Assembly (NCBI RefSeq): GCF_900104485.1
Contig: NZ_FMXQ01000003.1
Coordinates: 248,001 to 312,000, forward strand
Length of the DNA stretch: 64,000 nt
Reading direction: 5' to 3'
Origin: Bauldia litoralis
GTDB taxonomy: Bacteria > Pseudomonadota > Alphaproteobacteria > Rhizobiales > Kaistiaceae
Made by a program: the position numbers and the translations under genes. The notes below the pieces were generated by a model, which was given only the letters and a program-made list of their open reading frames with translations, did not search any database and was not told the DNA's origin. Of this stretch, positions 16,666 to 24,522 are shown piece by piece. Every line of letters starts with the position of its first letter. The first letter of the stretch is position 1.

Positions 16666-17490
16666 TCAGCGTTCCCTGATCCACCAGTCGAGGGCGAAGG
16701 CGCCGGTCTTCGGGGCGAGCGTTTTTCGCAGCGACTGGCAGAGCGCGTCGAGTTTGGCGCCGAGGCCGTAGGGCGGGTTGCAGATCAGCAGGCCGCCGCC
16801 GGCCAGGGTTTCGCCGTCGACCGGGGTTCGCAGGAATTCGCAGGTCAGGGTCGGCGGATTGTCGGGGGCGTAGCAGCGGCGGAGGGTGTCGATGCCGGCG
16901 CGGTCCTTGACCGGATACCAGGCGGCGAAGATGCCGGTCGGCCACTTGGCGATGCCGGCATTCAACGCGTCGGCGAGGCGCTCGAACTCGTCGCGGGCCT
17001 CGTAGGGCGGGTCGATGAAGACGAGGCCGCGCCGGGTCGGCGGCGGGACGAAGGCGCCAATCGCCTCGTAGCCGTCGCGGGCATGGACGGCGACGCGCGG
17101 GTCGCCGCGGAAGGTCCGGCGGAGCAGCTTCACATCGTCAGGATGAAGCTCGCAGGCGATCAGCCGGTCGTCGTCGCGCAGCAGGGCGCGGACGAGGGCC
17201 GGCGAGCCGGGATAGACCTTCAGGCCATCCGGGTTGAGGCCGCGGACGATGTCGAGATAACCGCTGGCTGCGGACATGTCCGCGTCGATGATGCGGGCGA
17301 TGCCGTCGGCCGCCTCGCCGGTCTTGCCGGCCTCGATCGAGGCGAGGTCATAGAGGCCGATGCCGGCATGGGTGTCGATGACCGTGAACGGCTTCGGCTT
17401 CCTGCGCAGATGTTCGAGCAGCATGACCAGCACCGGGTGCTTGAACACCTCGGTGTGGTTGCCCGCGTGATAGGCGTGGCGGTAGTTCAT
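16666..17490 (-). CDS. rlmJ: 23S rRNA (adenine(2030)-N(6))-methyltransferase
   Basis: A 274-residue RlmJ/DUF519 methyltransferase that would methylate A2030 of 23S rRNA using S-adenosylmethionine. The N-terminus NYRHAYHAGNHTEVFKH is the family hallmark. The SAM-binding segment DTHAGIGLYDL and the N6-adenine methyltransferase motif DPPYE are present, and the C-terminal NPPYGLGAKLD is also conserved. Length matches E. coli RlmJ (about 280). It is the last gene of a leftward block, separated from the deaminase gene by a palindromic repeat, so it may have its own promoter there. Confidence 0.95.
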   Translation of the reverse strand: MNYRHAYHAGNHTEVFKHPVLVMLLEHLRRKPKPFTVIDTHAGIGLYDLASIEAGKTGEAADGIARIIDADMSAASGYLDIVRGLNPDGLKVYPGSPALVRALLRDDDRLIACELHPDDVKLLRRTFRGDPRVAVHARDGYEAIGAFVPPPTRRGLVFIDPPYEARDEFERLADALNAGIAKWPTGIFAAWYPVKDRAGIDTLRRCYAPDNPPTLTCEFLRTPVDGETLAGGGLLICNPPYGLGAKLDALCQSLRKTLAPKTGAFALDWWIRER

Positions 17491-17514
17491 GGTGGGGTCT
17501 TTTTGTTGCTCGCT

Positions 17515-17606
17515 CTTCCGGACGGAAAAGTGTGCACACTTTTCCTGGAAACGCTCGGGCTCGCTCTCTCCGGGCAGCGATTGGGCACACTTCTTCTGGA
17601 AAGGCC
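17515..17606. repeat. Palindromic intergenic repeat, copy 1
   Basis: Contains a perfect 22-base palindrome at 17524-17545, built of GGAAAAGTGTG and its complement, followed by CTGGAAACGCTCGGGCTCGC and a second degenerate unit (CACACTT, CTGGAAAGGC). Elements with GGAAAAGTG/CACTTTTCC cores are common between genes in Hyphomicrobiales. A related copy lies at 18991-19037, so the two flank the deaminase gene. Confidence 0.65.
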
Positions 17607-17645
17607 CGGGGCCACTCTTTCCGACCGATGCGGTCGGGCTTGTCC

Positions 17646-18935
17646 TCAGACCGGCGGGGCGTAAGCGGCCGGGTCGACGGTGGGCGGGCGGCCGTCGAGG
17701 GAGAGGGTGGCGATCTGGGGCGGGGTCTCGGCGATGACCTTGCCGCGGCGCACCACCGCGAGGCGGCGTGCCTTCAGGCGGATCGCCTCGATCGGGTCGG
17801 CGGCCTGGAGGACGACCATGTCGGCGTTGCAGCCGACGTCAAGGCCGTAGCCGTCGAGGCCCATCGCCTTCGCCGGATTGACGGTCACCGCGTCGAAGCA
17901 GAAGCGCATCGCCTCGCGGCTGGTCATCTGGCCGACATGCAGGCCCATATGGGCGACCTCCAGCATGTCGGCGCTGCCCAGCGAGTACCAAGGGTCCATG
18001 CAGCAATCCTGGCCGAAGGAGGCGTTGATGCCGTGCGGGCGCATCTCGGGGATGCGGGTCTGGCCGCGCCGCTTGGGATAGGTGTCGTGGCGGCCCTGCA
18101 GGACGATGTTGATCAGCGGGTTGGCGATGACCTGGATGTCGGCCTCGGCGATCAGCGGCAGCAGCTTCGAGACATAGTAGTTGTCCATCGAATGCATCGA
18201 GGTGAGATGCGAGCCGGCGACGCGGCCCTGCAGGCCGAGCCGGGTGGTCTCGGCGGCCAGCGTCTCGATGTGGCGGGAGAGCGGATCGTCGCTCTCGTCG
18301 CAATGCATGTCGACCATCAGGCCGCGCTTCTCGGCAATCTCGCAGAGTGCGGCGACGCTGGCCGCGCCGTCGGCCATCGTCCGTTCGAAATGCGGGATGC
18401 CGCCGACGACGTCGACGCCGAGGTCGAGGGCGCGGTCGAGGTTCTTCGCGGCGTTGGGCGAGCGGTAGTAGCCATCCTGCGGGAAGGCGACGAGCTGGAG
18501 GTCGATATAGGGGGCGATGCGCTCGCGGACATCGAGCAGCGCCTCGACGGCGAGCAGGCGATCGTCGCAGACATCGACATGGGTGCGGATGGCGAGCAGG
18601 CCTTGCGCCACGGCGAGGTCGCAGTAGCGCAGCGCCCGTTCGGCGACCGCCTCGTGGGTGAGCAGCGGCTTGAGTTCGCCCCACAGGCCGATGCCTTCGA
18701 GCAGCGTGCCGGACTTGTTGAGACGCGGCAGGCCGAGCGACAAGGTGGCGTCCATATGGAAATGGCAGTCGATGAAGGGCGGCGAGACCAACCGGCCGCC
18801 GGCATCGATGACCCGCGCCGCCTCCGCCGTAATGCCTTTTTCGATGGCGGTGATGCGGCCGCCCTCGCAGGCAATGTCGACACCGGCGCGGCCATCGGGA
18901 AGCGCCGCGTTGCGGATGATGAGGTCGAGGGACAT
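17646..18935 (-). CDS. Cytosine deaminase-like amidohydrolase
   Basis: A 429-residue amidohydrolase of the CodA/TrzN-like group. Metal ligands: His58-x-His60 (FIDCHFHMD), His in DMHCDESDD and in AGSHLTSMHS, and the Asp in FGQDCCMDPW, which is the CodA-type motif. It would deaminate cytosine or a related base or N-heterocycle to the keto form with ammonia release. The start follows GGAGAA. It lies 103 bases downstream of the last permease of the BMP-type nucleoside transporter and on the same strand, so uptake followed by deamination of a base or nucleoside is a reasonable reading. Confidence 0.85.
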   Translation of the reverse strand: MSLDLIIRNAALPDGRAGVDIACEGGRITAIEKGITAEAARVIDAGGRLVSPPFIDCHFHMDATLSLGLPRLNKSGTLLEGIGLWGELKPLLTHEAVAERALRYCDLAVAQGLLAIRTHVDVCDDRLLAVEALLDVRERIAPYIDLQLVAFPQDGYYRSPNAAKNLDRALDLGVDVVGGIPHFERTMADGAASVAALCEIAEKRGLMVDMHCDESDDPLSRHIETLAAETTRLGLQGRVAGSHLTSMHSMDNYYVSKLLPLIAEADIQVIANPLINIVLQGRHDTYPKRRGQTRIPEMRPHGINASFGQDCCMDPWYSLGSADMLEVAHMGLHVGQMTSREAMRFCFDAVTVNPAKAMGLDGYGLDVGCNADMVVLQAADPIEAIRLKARRLAVVRRGKVIAETPPQIATLSLDGRPPTVDPAAYAPPV

Positions 18936-18990
18936 GGGAAGGTTCTCCGGCTGACGCTTCGCTGACGCGGCTCGCGCCGCGCATAGTCTT

Positions 18991-19037
18991 TTCGCTCTTT
19001 CCGGGCGCAAAAGTGAAGCTACTTTTCCTGAAAACGC
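18991..19037. repeat. Palindromic intergenic repeat, copy 2
   Basis: Reads CGCTCTTTCCGGGCGC, then AAAAGT-gaagct-ACTTTT and CCTGAAAACGCTCT. It shares the AAAGTG core, the CTTTTCCTG arm and the AAACGCTC tail with the repeat at 17515-17606, but the palindrome is imperfect. It fills almost the whole gap between the permease and deaminase genes. Confidence 0.55.
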
Positions 19038-19038
19038 T

Positions 19039-19980
19039 CTACCGCGCGCCCTTGAACCACGGGGCCAGCAAAGCGCGCGGGTATTCGGCGCGGCGGGCGA
19101 CGAGGACCAGCGCGACGATGGCGAAGAGGTAGGGCAGCATCAGGAAGACCTGGCTCGGCAGGAAGGCGCCGACCTGGGTCTGGAGGCGGACCTGGTAGGC
19201 ATCGAAGGCGCCGAAGAGCAGGGCACCGAGCAGCGCCTTGCCCGGCCGCCACGAGGCAAAGACGGTCAGCGCGATGCAGATCCAGCCCCGGCCGTTGACC
19301 ATGCCGAAGAAGAAGGCGTCGAAGGCCGACATGGTGAGGAAGGCGCCGCCCATCGCCATCAGGGCGGAACCGACGACCACCGCTCCGGTGCGCAGCGCAT
19401 AGACCGAGAGGCCCTGGGCATCGACGGAATCCGGGTTGTCGCCGACGGCGCGGATCGCGAGGCCGAGCGGCGTCCGGTAGAGCACCCAGGCGACGATCGC
19501 CACCATGGCGAAGGCGAGCCAGGTGAAGGCGGTCTGGCTGAACAGCGCCGGGCCGAGGAAGGGAATGTCGGAGAGGACCGGGATATCGAGCGGCCGGAAC
19601 GGTTCGATGCGCGGCGGCGAGGTCACGTCGGGCAGGGCGGTGCGGTAGATGAAATAGCTGAGGCTGGAAGCAAGCAGCGTGATCCCGATGCCGGAGACAT
19701 GCTGCGACAGGCCGAGCGGCACGGTCAGCGCAGCATGCAGCAAGCCGAAGAGCGCGCCGGTCAGGGCTGCGACGAGGACGCCGGTCCACAGGTCGACCCC
19801 GAGCCAGACCGCCATCCAGCCGGCCATGGCCCCGGCGGTGAAGATGCCCTCGATGCCGAGATTGAGGACACCGGCACGCTCGCAGATCAGGGCGCCGAGA
19901 ACGCCGAAGATCAGCGGCGTGGCGATCCGGATCGCCGCCGCCCAGAAATTCGCCGTGAACAGGATGTCGAGGAATTCCAT
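19039..19980 (-). CDS. ABC transporter permease, BMP/nucleoside type (second permease)
   Basis: A 313-residue membrane protein of the BPD_transp_2 family, YufQ-like. Hydrophobic segments alternate through the protein; the N-terminal signature TPLIFGVLGALICERAGVLN followed by LGIEGIFTAGAM and the central GLAIRAVGDNPDSVDAQGLS are characteristic of permeases paired with BMP lipoprotein-type binding proteins for nucleosides and purines. It forms the membrane channel with the permease encoded upstream and is energised by the double-domain ATPase. Separated from its partner permease by 340 bases of repeats, which is unusual inside such an operon. Confidence 0.9.
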   Translation of the reverse strand: MEFLDILFTANFWAAAIRIATPLIFGVLGALICERAGVLNLGIEGIFTAGAMAGWMAVWLGVDLWTGVLVAALTGALFGLLHAALTVPLGLSQHVSGIGITLLASSLSYFIYRTALPDVTSPPRIEPFRPLDIPVLSDIPFLGPALFSQTAFTWLAFAMVAIVAWVLYRTPLGLAIRAVGDNPDSVDAQGLSVYALRTGAVVVGSALMAMGGAFLTMSAFDAFFFGMVNGRGWICIALTVFASWRPGKALLGALLFGAFDAYQVRLQTQVGAFLPSQVFLMLPYLFAIVALVLVARRAEYPRALLAPWFKGAR

Positions 19981-20010
19981 GGCTATGGCGACGACCGGTA
20001 TGGGGCGCCT

Positions 20011-20282
20011 CCTCTCCCATGGGGAGAGGATAGCGAGACTTGCGCCGCGAAGCGGGGCGTAGGCGAGCTTGGTGAGGGGCGAGACCTGTCCGCAGCTCCT
20101 TCTTCTTCGAGCCGTCGCCCCTCACCAAGCTCCGCATCGATCGCAAGCGATCGTGCTCCACTGTCCTCTCCCAATGGGAGAGGAGGGAGGGTGCCCTTCG
20201 TGAGGAGGCTTCGCCCCTCACCAACTTCGCCTTGGCGCGCCCGGGGCGCGCGAGGCTTCGTATCCTCTCCCCATGGGAGAGG
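20011..20282. repeat. Cluster of three CCTCTCCC/GGGAGAGG palindromes between two permease genes
   Basis: The 340-base gap between the two permease genes (19981-20320) is filled by repeats. Three dyads with identical arms CCTCTCCC and GGGAGAGG and 3-base loops lie at 20011-20029, 20165-20183 and 20264-20282. Between them are inverted copies of a GGTGAGGGGCGA / TCGCCCCTCACC motif (20068-20082 and 20115-20126) and a third GCCCCTCACCAA (20213-20224). This is a mosaic of dispersed intergenic repeats of the kind seen in Hyphomicrobiales; no gene is visible in it. Confidence 0.8.
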
Positions 20283-20320
20283 AGGGTGGGGCGCGCAAAC
20301 CTTTCGGCGCAAAGGAGTTT

Positions 20321-21400
20321 TCATGGCCGTACCGTCCTGGCCGCGCGACCGGCCCAGCGGATGTGGAAGCGGGTGATGAAGCCGCCGATCAGGACGCAGA
20401 GCAGCGACAGGGCGACAATGAGATCGGCGAGGTAACTCGAGACACCGAGGCCACGGCTCATCGAATCGGCGCCGACGAAGACGCTGGCAATGAACAGCGC
20501 GGCGGCGACAACGCCGAGCGGCGACAGGCCGGCCAGCATGGCCACGACGATGCCGGCATAGCCGAAGCCGGGCGACAGGTCCGAGGTCAGGTAGCCCTTG
20601 AGCCCGGCGACTTCGCCAACACCAGCCAGGCCCGCGAGCCCGCCCGAGATCAGCGCGACGCGGACCATGGTGGCGGTGACCGGGATGCCGGCATAGCGGG
20701 CGGCCGGGGCGTTCTCGCCGACGGCGCGGATCTCGGCGCCCCAGACGGTACGGCGCATCATGATGGCGACGGCGACCGCCGCGACAAGGCCGATCAGAAG
20801 GCCGGAATGGACCCGCATGCGGCCGAGCAGCGGTGGCAGCATGGCGGAGTCGATGATCGGCGCGGATTGCGGCCAACCAAGACTCATCGGGTCCTGCAGC
20901 GGGCCTTCCAGCATCATCTGGACGAAGAGCAGCATGACGAAATTGAGCAGCAGCGTGGTGACCACCTCGTCGGCGCCGAATTTCAGCTTGAGCAGCGTCG
21001 GCCCGAGCATCAGGAGCGCCCCGGCCAGCGCGCCGGCAAGCAGCACCAGCGGGATCATGACGATCGGCGGGCCGTCGATCAGGCCGGAGCCGACCGCGAC
21101 CGCTGCCAGCGCACCGGCGTAGAGCTGGCCCTCGGCGCCGATGTTCCATAGCCGTGCCCGGAACGCGACTGCCGCGGCGAGGCCGGTGAGGATCAGCGGT
21201 GTCGTGCGGGTCAAGGTTTCCGAGAAAGCGAAGAGCGAGCCGAAGGCGCCTTCGACCATCAGGCGATAGGCCTCGACGATCGGCGCGCCGGCAAAGGCGA
21301 GGGGGATCGCGGCCAGCGCCAGCGCGACGAAGCCGGCAGCAACCGGCGCAGCGATGGCGAGCGCCGGCGAGAGGTTCTGGCGGGGCTCGAAGCGGATCAT
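20321..21400 (-). CDS. ABC transporter permease, BMP/nucleoside type (first permease)
   Basis: A 359-residue YufP-like permease of the BPD_transp_2 family. It shows the family motif AAAVAFRARLWNIGAEGQLY, the helix GADEVVTTLLLNFVMLL and the cytoplasmic loop GAEIRAVGENAPAARYAGI that contacts the ATPase. About eight to ten membrane helices. It pairs with the permease encoded downstream. Its ATG overlaps the stop of the ATPase gene (ATGA), so translation is coupled. The C-terminus ends just before a repeat cluster. Confidence 0.92.
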   Translation of the reverse strand: MIRFEPRQNLSPALAIAAPVAAGFVALALAAIPLAFAGAPIVEAYRLMVEGAFGSLFAFSETLTRTTPLILTGLAAAVAFRARLWNIGAEGQLYAGALAAVAVGSGLIDGPPIVMIPLVLLAGALAGALLMLGPTLLKLKFGADEVVTTLLLNFVMLLFVQMMLEGPLQDPMSLGWPQSAPIIDSAMLPPLLGRMRVHSGLLIGLVAAVAVAIMMRRTVWGAEIRAVGENAPAARYAGIPVTATMVRVALISGGLAGLAGVGEVAGLKGYLTSDLSPGFGYAGIVVAMLAGLSPLGVVAAALFIASVFVGADSMSRGLGVSSYLADLIVALSLLCVLIGGFITRFHIRWAGRAARTVRP

Positions 21401-22941
21401 GCCGCTTCCTCTTCGTCGCGGTGGCCGGCCATCATCAGGCCGAGGGTACCGCGATCGAGGGTGTCGGCGGCCATGGTCTCGCTGAGCCGGCCGCCGGTCA
21501 TCACCGCGATGCGATCGGACAGCGCAGTCAGTTCGTCCAGATCCTCAGAGATGAGAATGACGCCGACGCCGGCTTCGCGCGCGGCCAGCAGGCGGCGGTG
21601 GACTTCCGTCTGGGCGCCGATATCAAGGCCGCGTGTCGGCTGGTTGGCCAGTACCAGGCGGGGCTGGCGGTCGAGGACGCGGGCGAGGATCAGCTTCTGG
21701 ATGTTGCCGCCGGAGAGGAGCCGCGCGGCAGTGTCGGGCCCGGGACAGCGGACATCGTAGTCGCGAATGGCGGCCTCGGCCCGCGCCCGGATCGCGCCAA
21801 AGCGCAGGAAACCGGCTCGCTGGAAGCCGGGCTGGCGCAATTCCTCCAGCGCGACATTCTCGGCCACCGTCATCGCGCCGACGACGCCGTCGTGGTGGCG
21901 GTCCTCGGGAATACGGGCGATGCCGGCGCGGGCAAAATGGCCGGGGTCGTGGCGGGTGACGGGCGCGCCGAACAGATGCATGGCGCCGCCGCTGGGTCGT
22001 TCCAGACCCGCGACGAGGGCGGCGAGCGCCGCCTGGCCGTTGCCGGAAACGCCGGCGATGCCGACGATCTCGCCTTCCCGGACGGCGAGGCTGGCGTCGA
22101 CCAGCGTGCGTCGATGGGCGCCGGCGACGGAGACGCCAGCGAGTTCGAGCAGGACGGCACCGGGCTCACGCGCGACGCGCCGGCTTGCCGGTACCTCGCG
22201 CCCGACCATCATCTCGGCGATCGAGCGTCGGTTGGCGTCGGCGGTGACCATCTCGCCGACCTTGGCGCCACCGCGCAGGACGGCGATGCGATCGGAAATG
22301 GCGAGAACCTCGCCGAGCTTGTGGGAGATGAAGACGACGGCGAGGCCGCGCGCGGCAAGGGCGCGCATGGTGACGAACAGGCTGTCGGATTCCTGGGGCG
22401 TCAGCACCGCGGTCGGCTCGTCCATGACGAGGATGCGGGCATCGCGATAGAGCGCCTTGAGGATCTCGACCCGCTGCCGTTCGCCGACGGTGAGCCGCGA
22501 GACGGGGACGTCAAGATCGACGGTCAGGCCGGAGTCGGCCATGACCTTGCCGATCTTGCGGCGGGCCGGGCCGGTGCGCCGTGACAGGCGAAAGATCGAC
22601 TCGGTGCCGAGGACGATATTCTCCAGGCCCGTGAGGTTCTCGGCGAGGGTGAAATGCTGGTGGACCATGCCGATGCCGGCGGCGAGCGCCGCGCCCGGCG
22701 AGCCGGGTTCGAGCGGCGCGAGGACGCCGTCATCGCCGGCAACCATCACCGTGCCTTCGTCGGCGACATAGTGGCCGAAGAGAATGTTCATCAGGGTGGT
22801 CTTGCCGGCGCCATTCTCGCCGAGCAGCGCCAGGATCTCGCCGCGGCCGAGATCGAGGTCGATCGCATCGTTGGCGGTCAGCGCGCCGAAGCGCTTGGTG
22901 ATGTTCTGGAGGCGGAGGACGATGGGGCGGGGGTCAGGCAT
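21397..22941 (-). CDS. ABC transporter ATP-binding protein with two nucleotide-binding domains (BMP/nucleoside type)
   Basis: A 514-residue double-NBD ATPase, YufO/RbsA-like. The first domain has Walker A GENGAGKTTL, signature LTVGERQRVEIL and Walker B ILVMDEP; the second has the usual degenerate P-loop GVSGNGQAAL, signature LSGGNIQKLILAR and a Walker B region LVLANQPTRGLD in which Asn replaces the usual acidic residue (as is normal for this family). It powers uptake of nucleosides or bases with the two permeases and the BMP binding protein of the same cluster. Preceded by a 395-base gap full of repeats. Confidence 0.92.
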   Translation of the reverse strand: MPDPRPIVLRLQNITKRFGALTANDAIDLDLGRGEILALLGENGAGKTTLMNILFGHYVADEGTVMVAGDDGVLAPLEPGSPGAALAAGIGMVHQHFTLAENLTGLENIVLGTESIFRLSRRTGPARRKIGKVMADSGLTVDLDVPVSRLTVGERQRVEILKALYRDARILVMDEPTAVLTPQESDSLFVTMRALAARGLAVVFISHKLGEVLAISDRIAVLRGGAKVGEMVTADANRRSIAEMMVGREVPASRRVAREPGAVLLELAGVSVAGAHRRTLVDASLAVREGEIVGIAGVSGNGQAALAALVAGLERPSGGAMHLFGAPVTRHDPGHFARAGIARIPEDRHHDGVVGAMTVAENVALEELRQPGFQRAGFLRFGAIRARAEAAIRDYDVRCPGPDTAARLLSGGNIQKLILARVLDRQPRLVLANQPTRGLDIGAQTEVHRRLLAAREAGVGVILISEDLDELTALSDRIAVMTGGRLSETMAADTLDRGTLGLMMAGHRDEEEAA

Positions 22942-23004
22942 GGTGGGGGTGCCTCCCCGGTCGGTGGATGCTGGTCAGGGGGGGCGGTGGTGACGGTAAC
23001 GGTC

Positions 23005-23166
23005 GTGCGTCCTTCGAGGCTCGCCGCGCATGCGGCGAGCACCCCCGATCAAGCCGGGGGCAAGCTCTCAGGATGGCGACGTTGGTGTGGGCGACCAAGG
23101 GCTCGTGGAGTGCACTTCCCTCGCCATCCTGAGGTGCTCCGCGCAGCGGAGCCTCGAAGGACGCAC
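23005..23166. repeat. 162-base mosaic inverted-repeat element
   Basis: The 395-base gap 22942-23336 holds no gene. This part has terminal arms GTGCGTCCTTCGAGGCTC (23005-23022) and the exact complement at 23149-23166, plus internal arms CTCAGGATGGCGA (23067-23079) and its complement at 23121-23133. The layout resembles a non-autonomous palindromic element (MITE or RIME-like) common in Alphaproteobacteria. It has no coding capacity and no visible target duplication. Confidence 0.75.
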
Positions 23167-23232
23167 CAAACGCAAGGCGCGCCCGAAGCGCGAGCGGCGG
23201 AACGCCCCCTCCGTCACCGCTTCGCGGCGCCA

Positions 23233-23278
23233 CCCCCGGTCGCGCCGGGGGCAGGCTCTCCCCCGTTGCACGGGGGAG
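23233..23278. repeat. Pair of GC-rich hairpins in the BMP operon gap
   Basis: Two hairpins in tandem, CCCCCGG-tcgcg-CCGGGGG and CTCCCCCG-ttgca-CGGGGGAG, linked by caggct. They sit between the long inverted-repeat element and the stem-loop behind the binding-protein gene and look like part of the same intergenic mosaic. They could also slow transcription between the binding protein and ATPase genes. Confidence 0.6.
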
Positions 23279-23291
23279 GATATCGCGCGTG

Positions 23292-23314
23292 CTTCCCCGC
23301 GGGGGGCGGGGAAG
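23292..23314. promoter_or_regulatory. Stem-loop directly downstream of the BMP binding-protein gene
   Basis: CTTCCCCGC-ggggg-GCGGGGAAG, a perfect 9-base stem, 22 bases after the stop of the binding-protein gene on its transcript. No T run follows. Such hairpins behind binding-protein genes often protect the 3' end of the mRNA or cause partial termination, giving more binding protein than permease. Confidence 0.55.
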
Positions 23315-23336
23315 ATGAAGCGTCACCGCCTGCGGC

Positions 23337-24344
23337 CTACATCGACGACTTGGGTTCGCCGTCGTTGACGTTGACGCGGAACAGGCCGTCCTTGATTTCC
23401 TGCTGCTTGGCGTTGGCGGCCTCGAGGGCCGCGGCATCGACCAGGGTCTCGTCGACGACGAAGCTGCCGCCGTCATAGGCCATGTAGCTGTACTGGCCGT
23501 AGTCGGCCGGCTCGAAGCGTCCCTCGGTCACCGCGGCGATGGCGCGGTCGATGGTCGGCTCCATGTGCCAGAGCGCGCTGGCGAGGATGGTGCCGGGATA
23601 GTCGGCCGCCGTGTCGATGACGTTGCCGATCGCCTTGACGCCACGCTCCTTGGCGGCGTCGGAGACGCCGAACCGCTCAGCATAGAGGATGTCGGCGCCG
23701 GCATCGATCATCGCGAAGGCGGATTCCTTGGCCTTCGGCGGGTCGTACCAGGAGTTGATGAAGGTGACGAGGAACTTGACGTCGGGATTGACCGCGAGGG
23801 CGCCTTCCATGAAGGCGTTCATCAGCCGGTTGACCTCGGGGATGGCGTAACCACCGACCATGCCGATGATGTTCGACTCGGTGGCGGTGCCGGCGATCAT
23901 GCCGGTGAGGTAGCTCGGCTCGTGGATGAAGTTGTCGAAGACCGAGAAATTCGGCTGGCTCGGGCCGAAGGACGATCCCATCAGGAAGGCGATGTCGGGA
24001 TAGTCGCCGGCGACCTTGCGGGCGGCACGCTCGACGCCGAAGACCTCGCCGATGATCAGGTCGTTGCCCTGCTCGGCATATTCGCGCATGACGCGCTCAT
24101 AGTCGGTGTTGGCGACATTCTCGGAATAGACATACTCGACGTCACCCCGGTCCTGGGCGGCGTTGAGCGCCTTGTGGATGCGGCTGACCCACTGCTGCTC
24201 GACCGGCACGGTGTAGATCGCGGCGACCTTGATCGGCTTCTCCTTCTGGGCGGCGGCCGGGCCGGCGAGACCGAAGGCGGCAACGGCCGCGGCGGCGAGA
24301 GTCATCGCGGCGCGGCGGGTGATGGTCATTCTCGGCGTGTTCAT
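23337..24344 (-). CDS. BMP-family ABC transporter substrate-binding protein
   Basis: A 335-residue periplasmic binding protein of the BMP/Med (PnrA-like) family that binds purine nucleosides or related bases. An N-terminal signal peptide ends near GPAAAQ; a preceding Arg-Arg (TITRRAAMTLAAAA) gives it a Tat-like look. The body has GNDLIIGEVFGVERAARKVA, AFLMGSSFG and DAGADILYAERFG, typical of the family. No lipobox Cys is present, so it is soluble rather than a lipoprotein. The start follows GAGGGGAA. It leads the leftward nucleoside transporter operon: binding protein, ATPase, two permeases, deaminase. Confidence 0.9.
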   Translation of the reverse strand: MNTPRMTITRRAAMTLAAAAVAAFGLAGPAAAQKEKPIKVAAIYTVPVEQQWVSRIHKALNAAQDRGDVEYVYSENVANTDYERVMREYAEQGNDLIIGEVFGVERAARKVAGDYPDIAFLMGSSFGPSQPNFSVFDNFIHEPSYLTGMIAGTATESNIIGMVGGYAIPEVNRLMNAFMEGALAVNPDVKFLVTFINSWYDPPKAKESAFAMIDAGADILYAERFGVSDAAKERGVKAIGNVIDTAADYPGTILASALWHMEPTIDRAIAAVTEGRFEPADYGQYSYMAYDGGSFVVDETLVDAAALEAANAKQQEIKDGLFRVNVNDGEPKSSM

Positions 24345-24522
24345 ATGAAGTTCCCCTCTTCGCGGGCGGGCGTCGTTGCGCCGGCCGCGTTGCCAAAACA
24401 GCGTGCATCCAATCAGGCAGAGCCTAGCAAGGATGAGACCACCTGTCGGCGGCGAGGATAGCGGCTTTGCGGGGTCCCGACAATTTGGGGGCGTGAGGCG
24501 GACGGACCGCACGCCGGCGCGG

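Noticed and set aside
19981-20320. Repeat cluster as a CRISPR array
   Set aside because: Only three palindromes with unequal spacing (135 and 80 bases between dyads), with other repeated motifs between them and no cas genes nearby.
23005-23166. Inverted-repeat element as an insertion sequence
   Set aside because: No transposase frame fits in 162 bases and no flanking direct repeat is visible.
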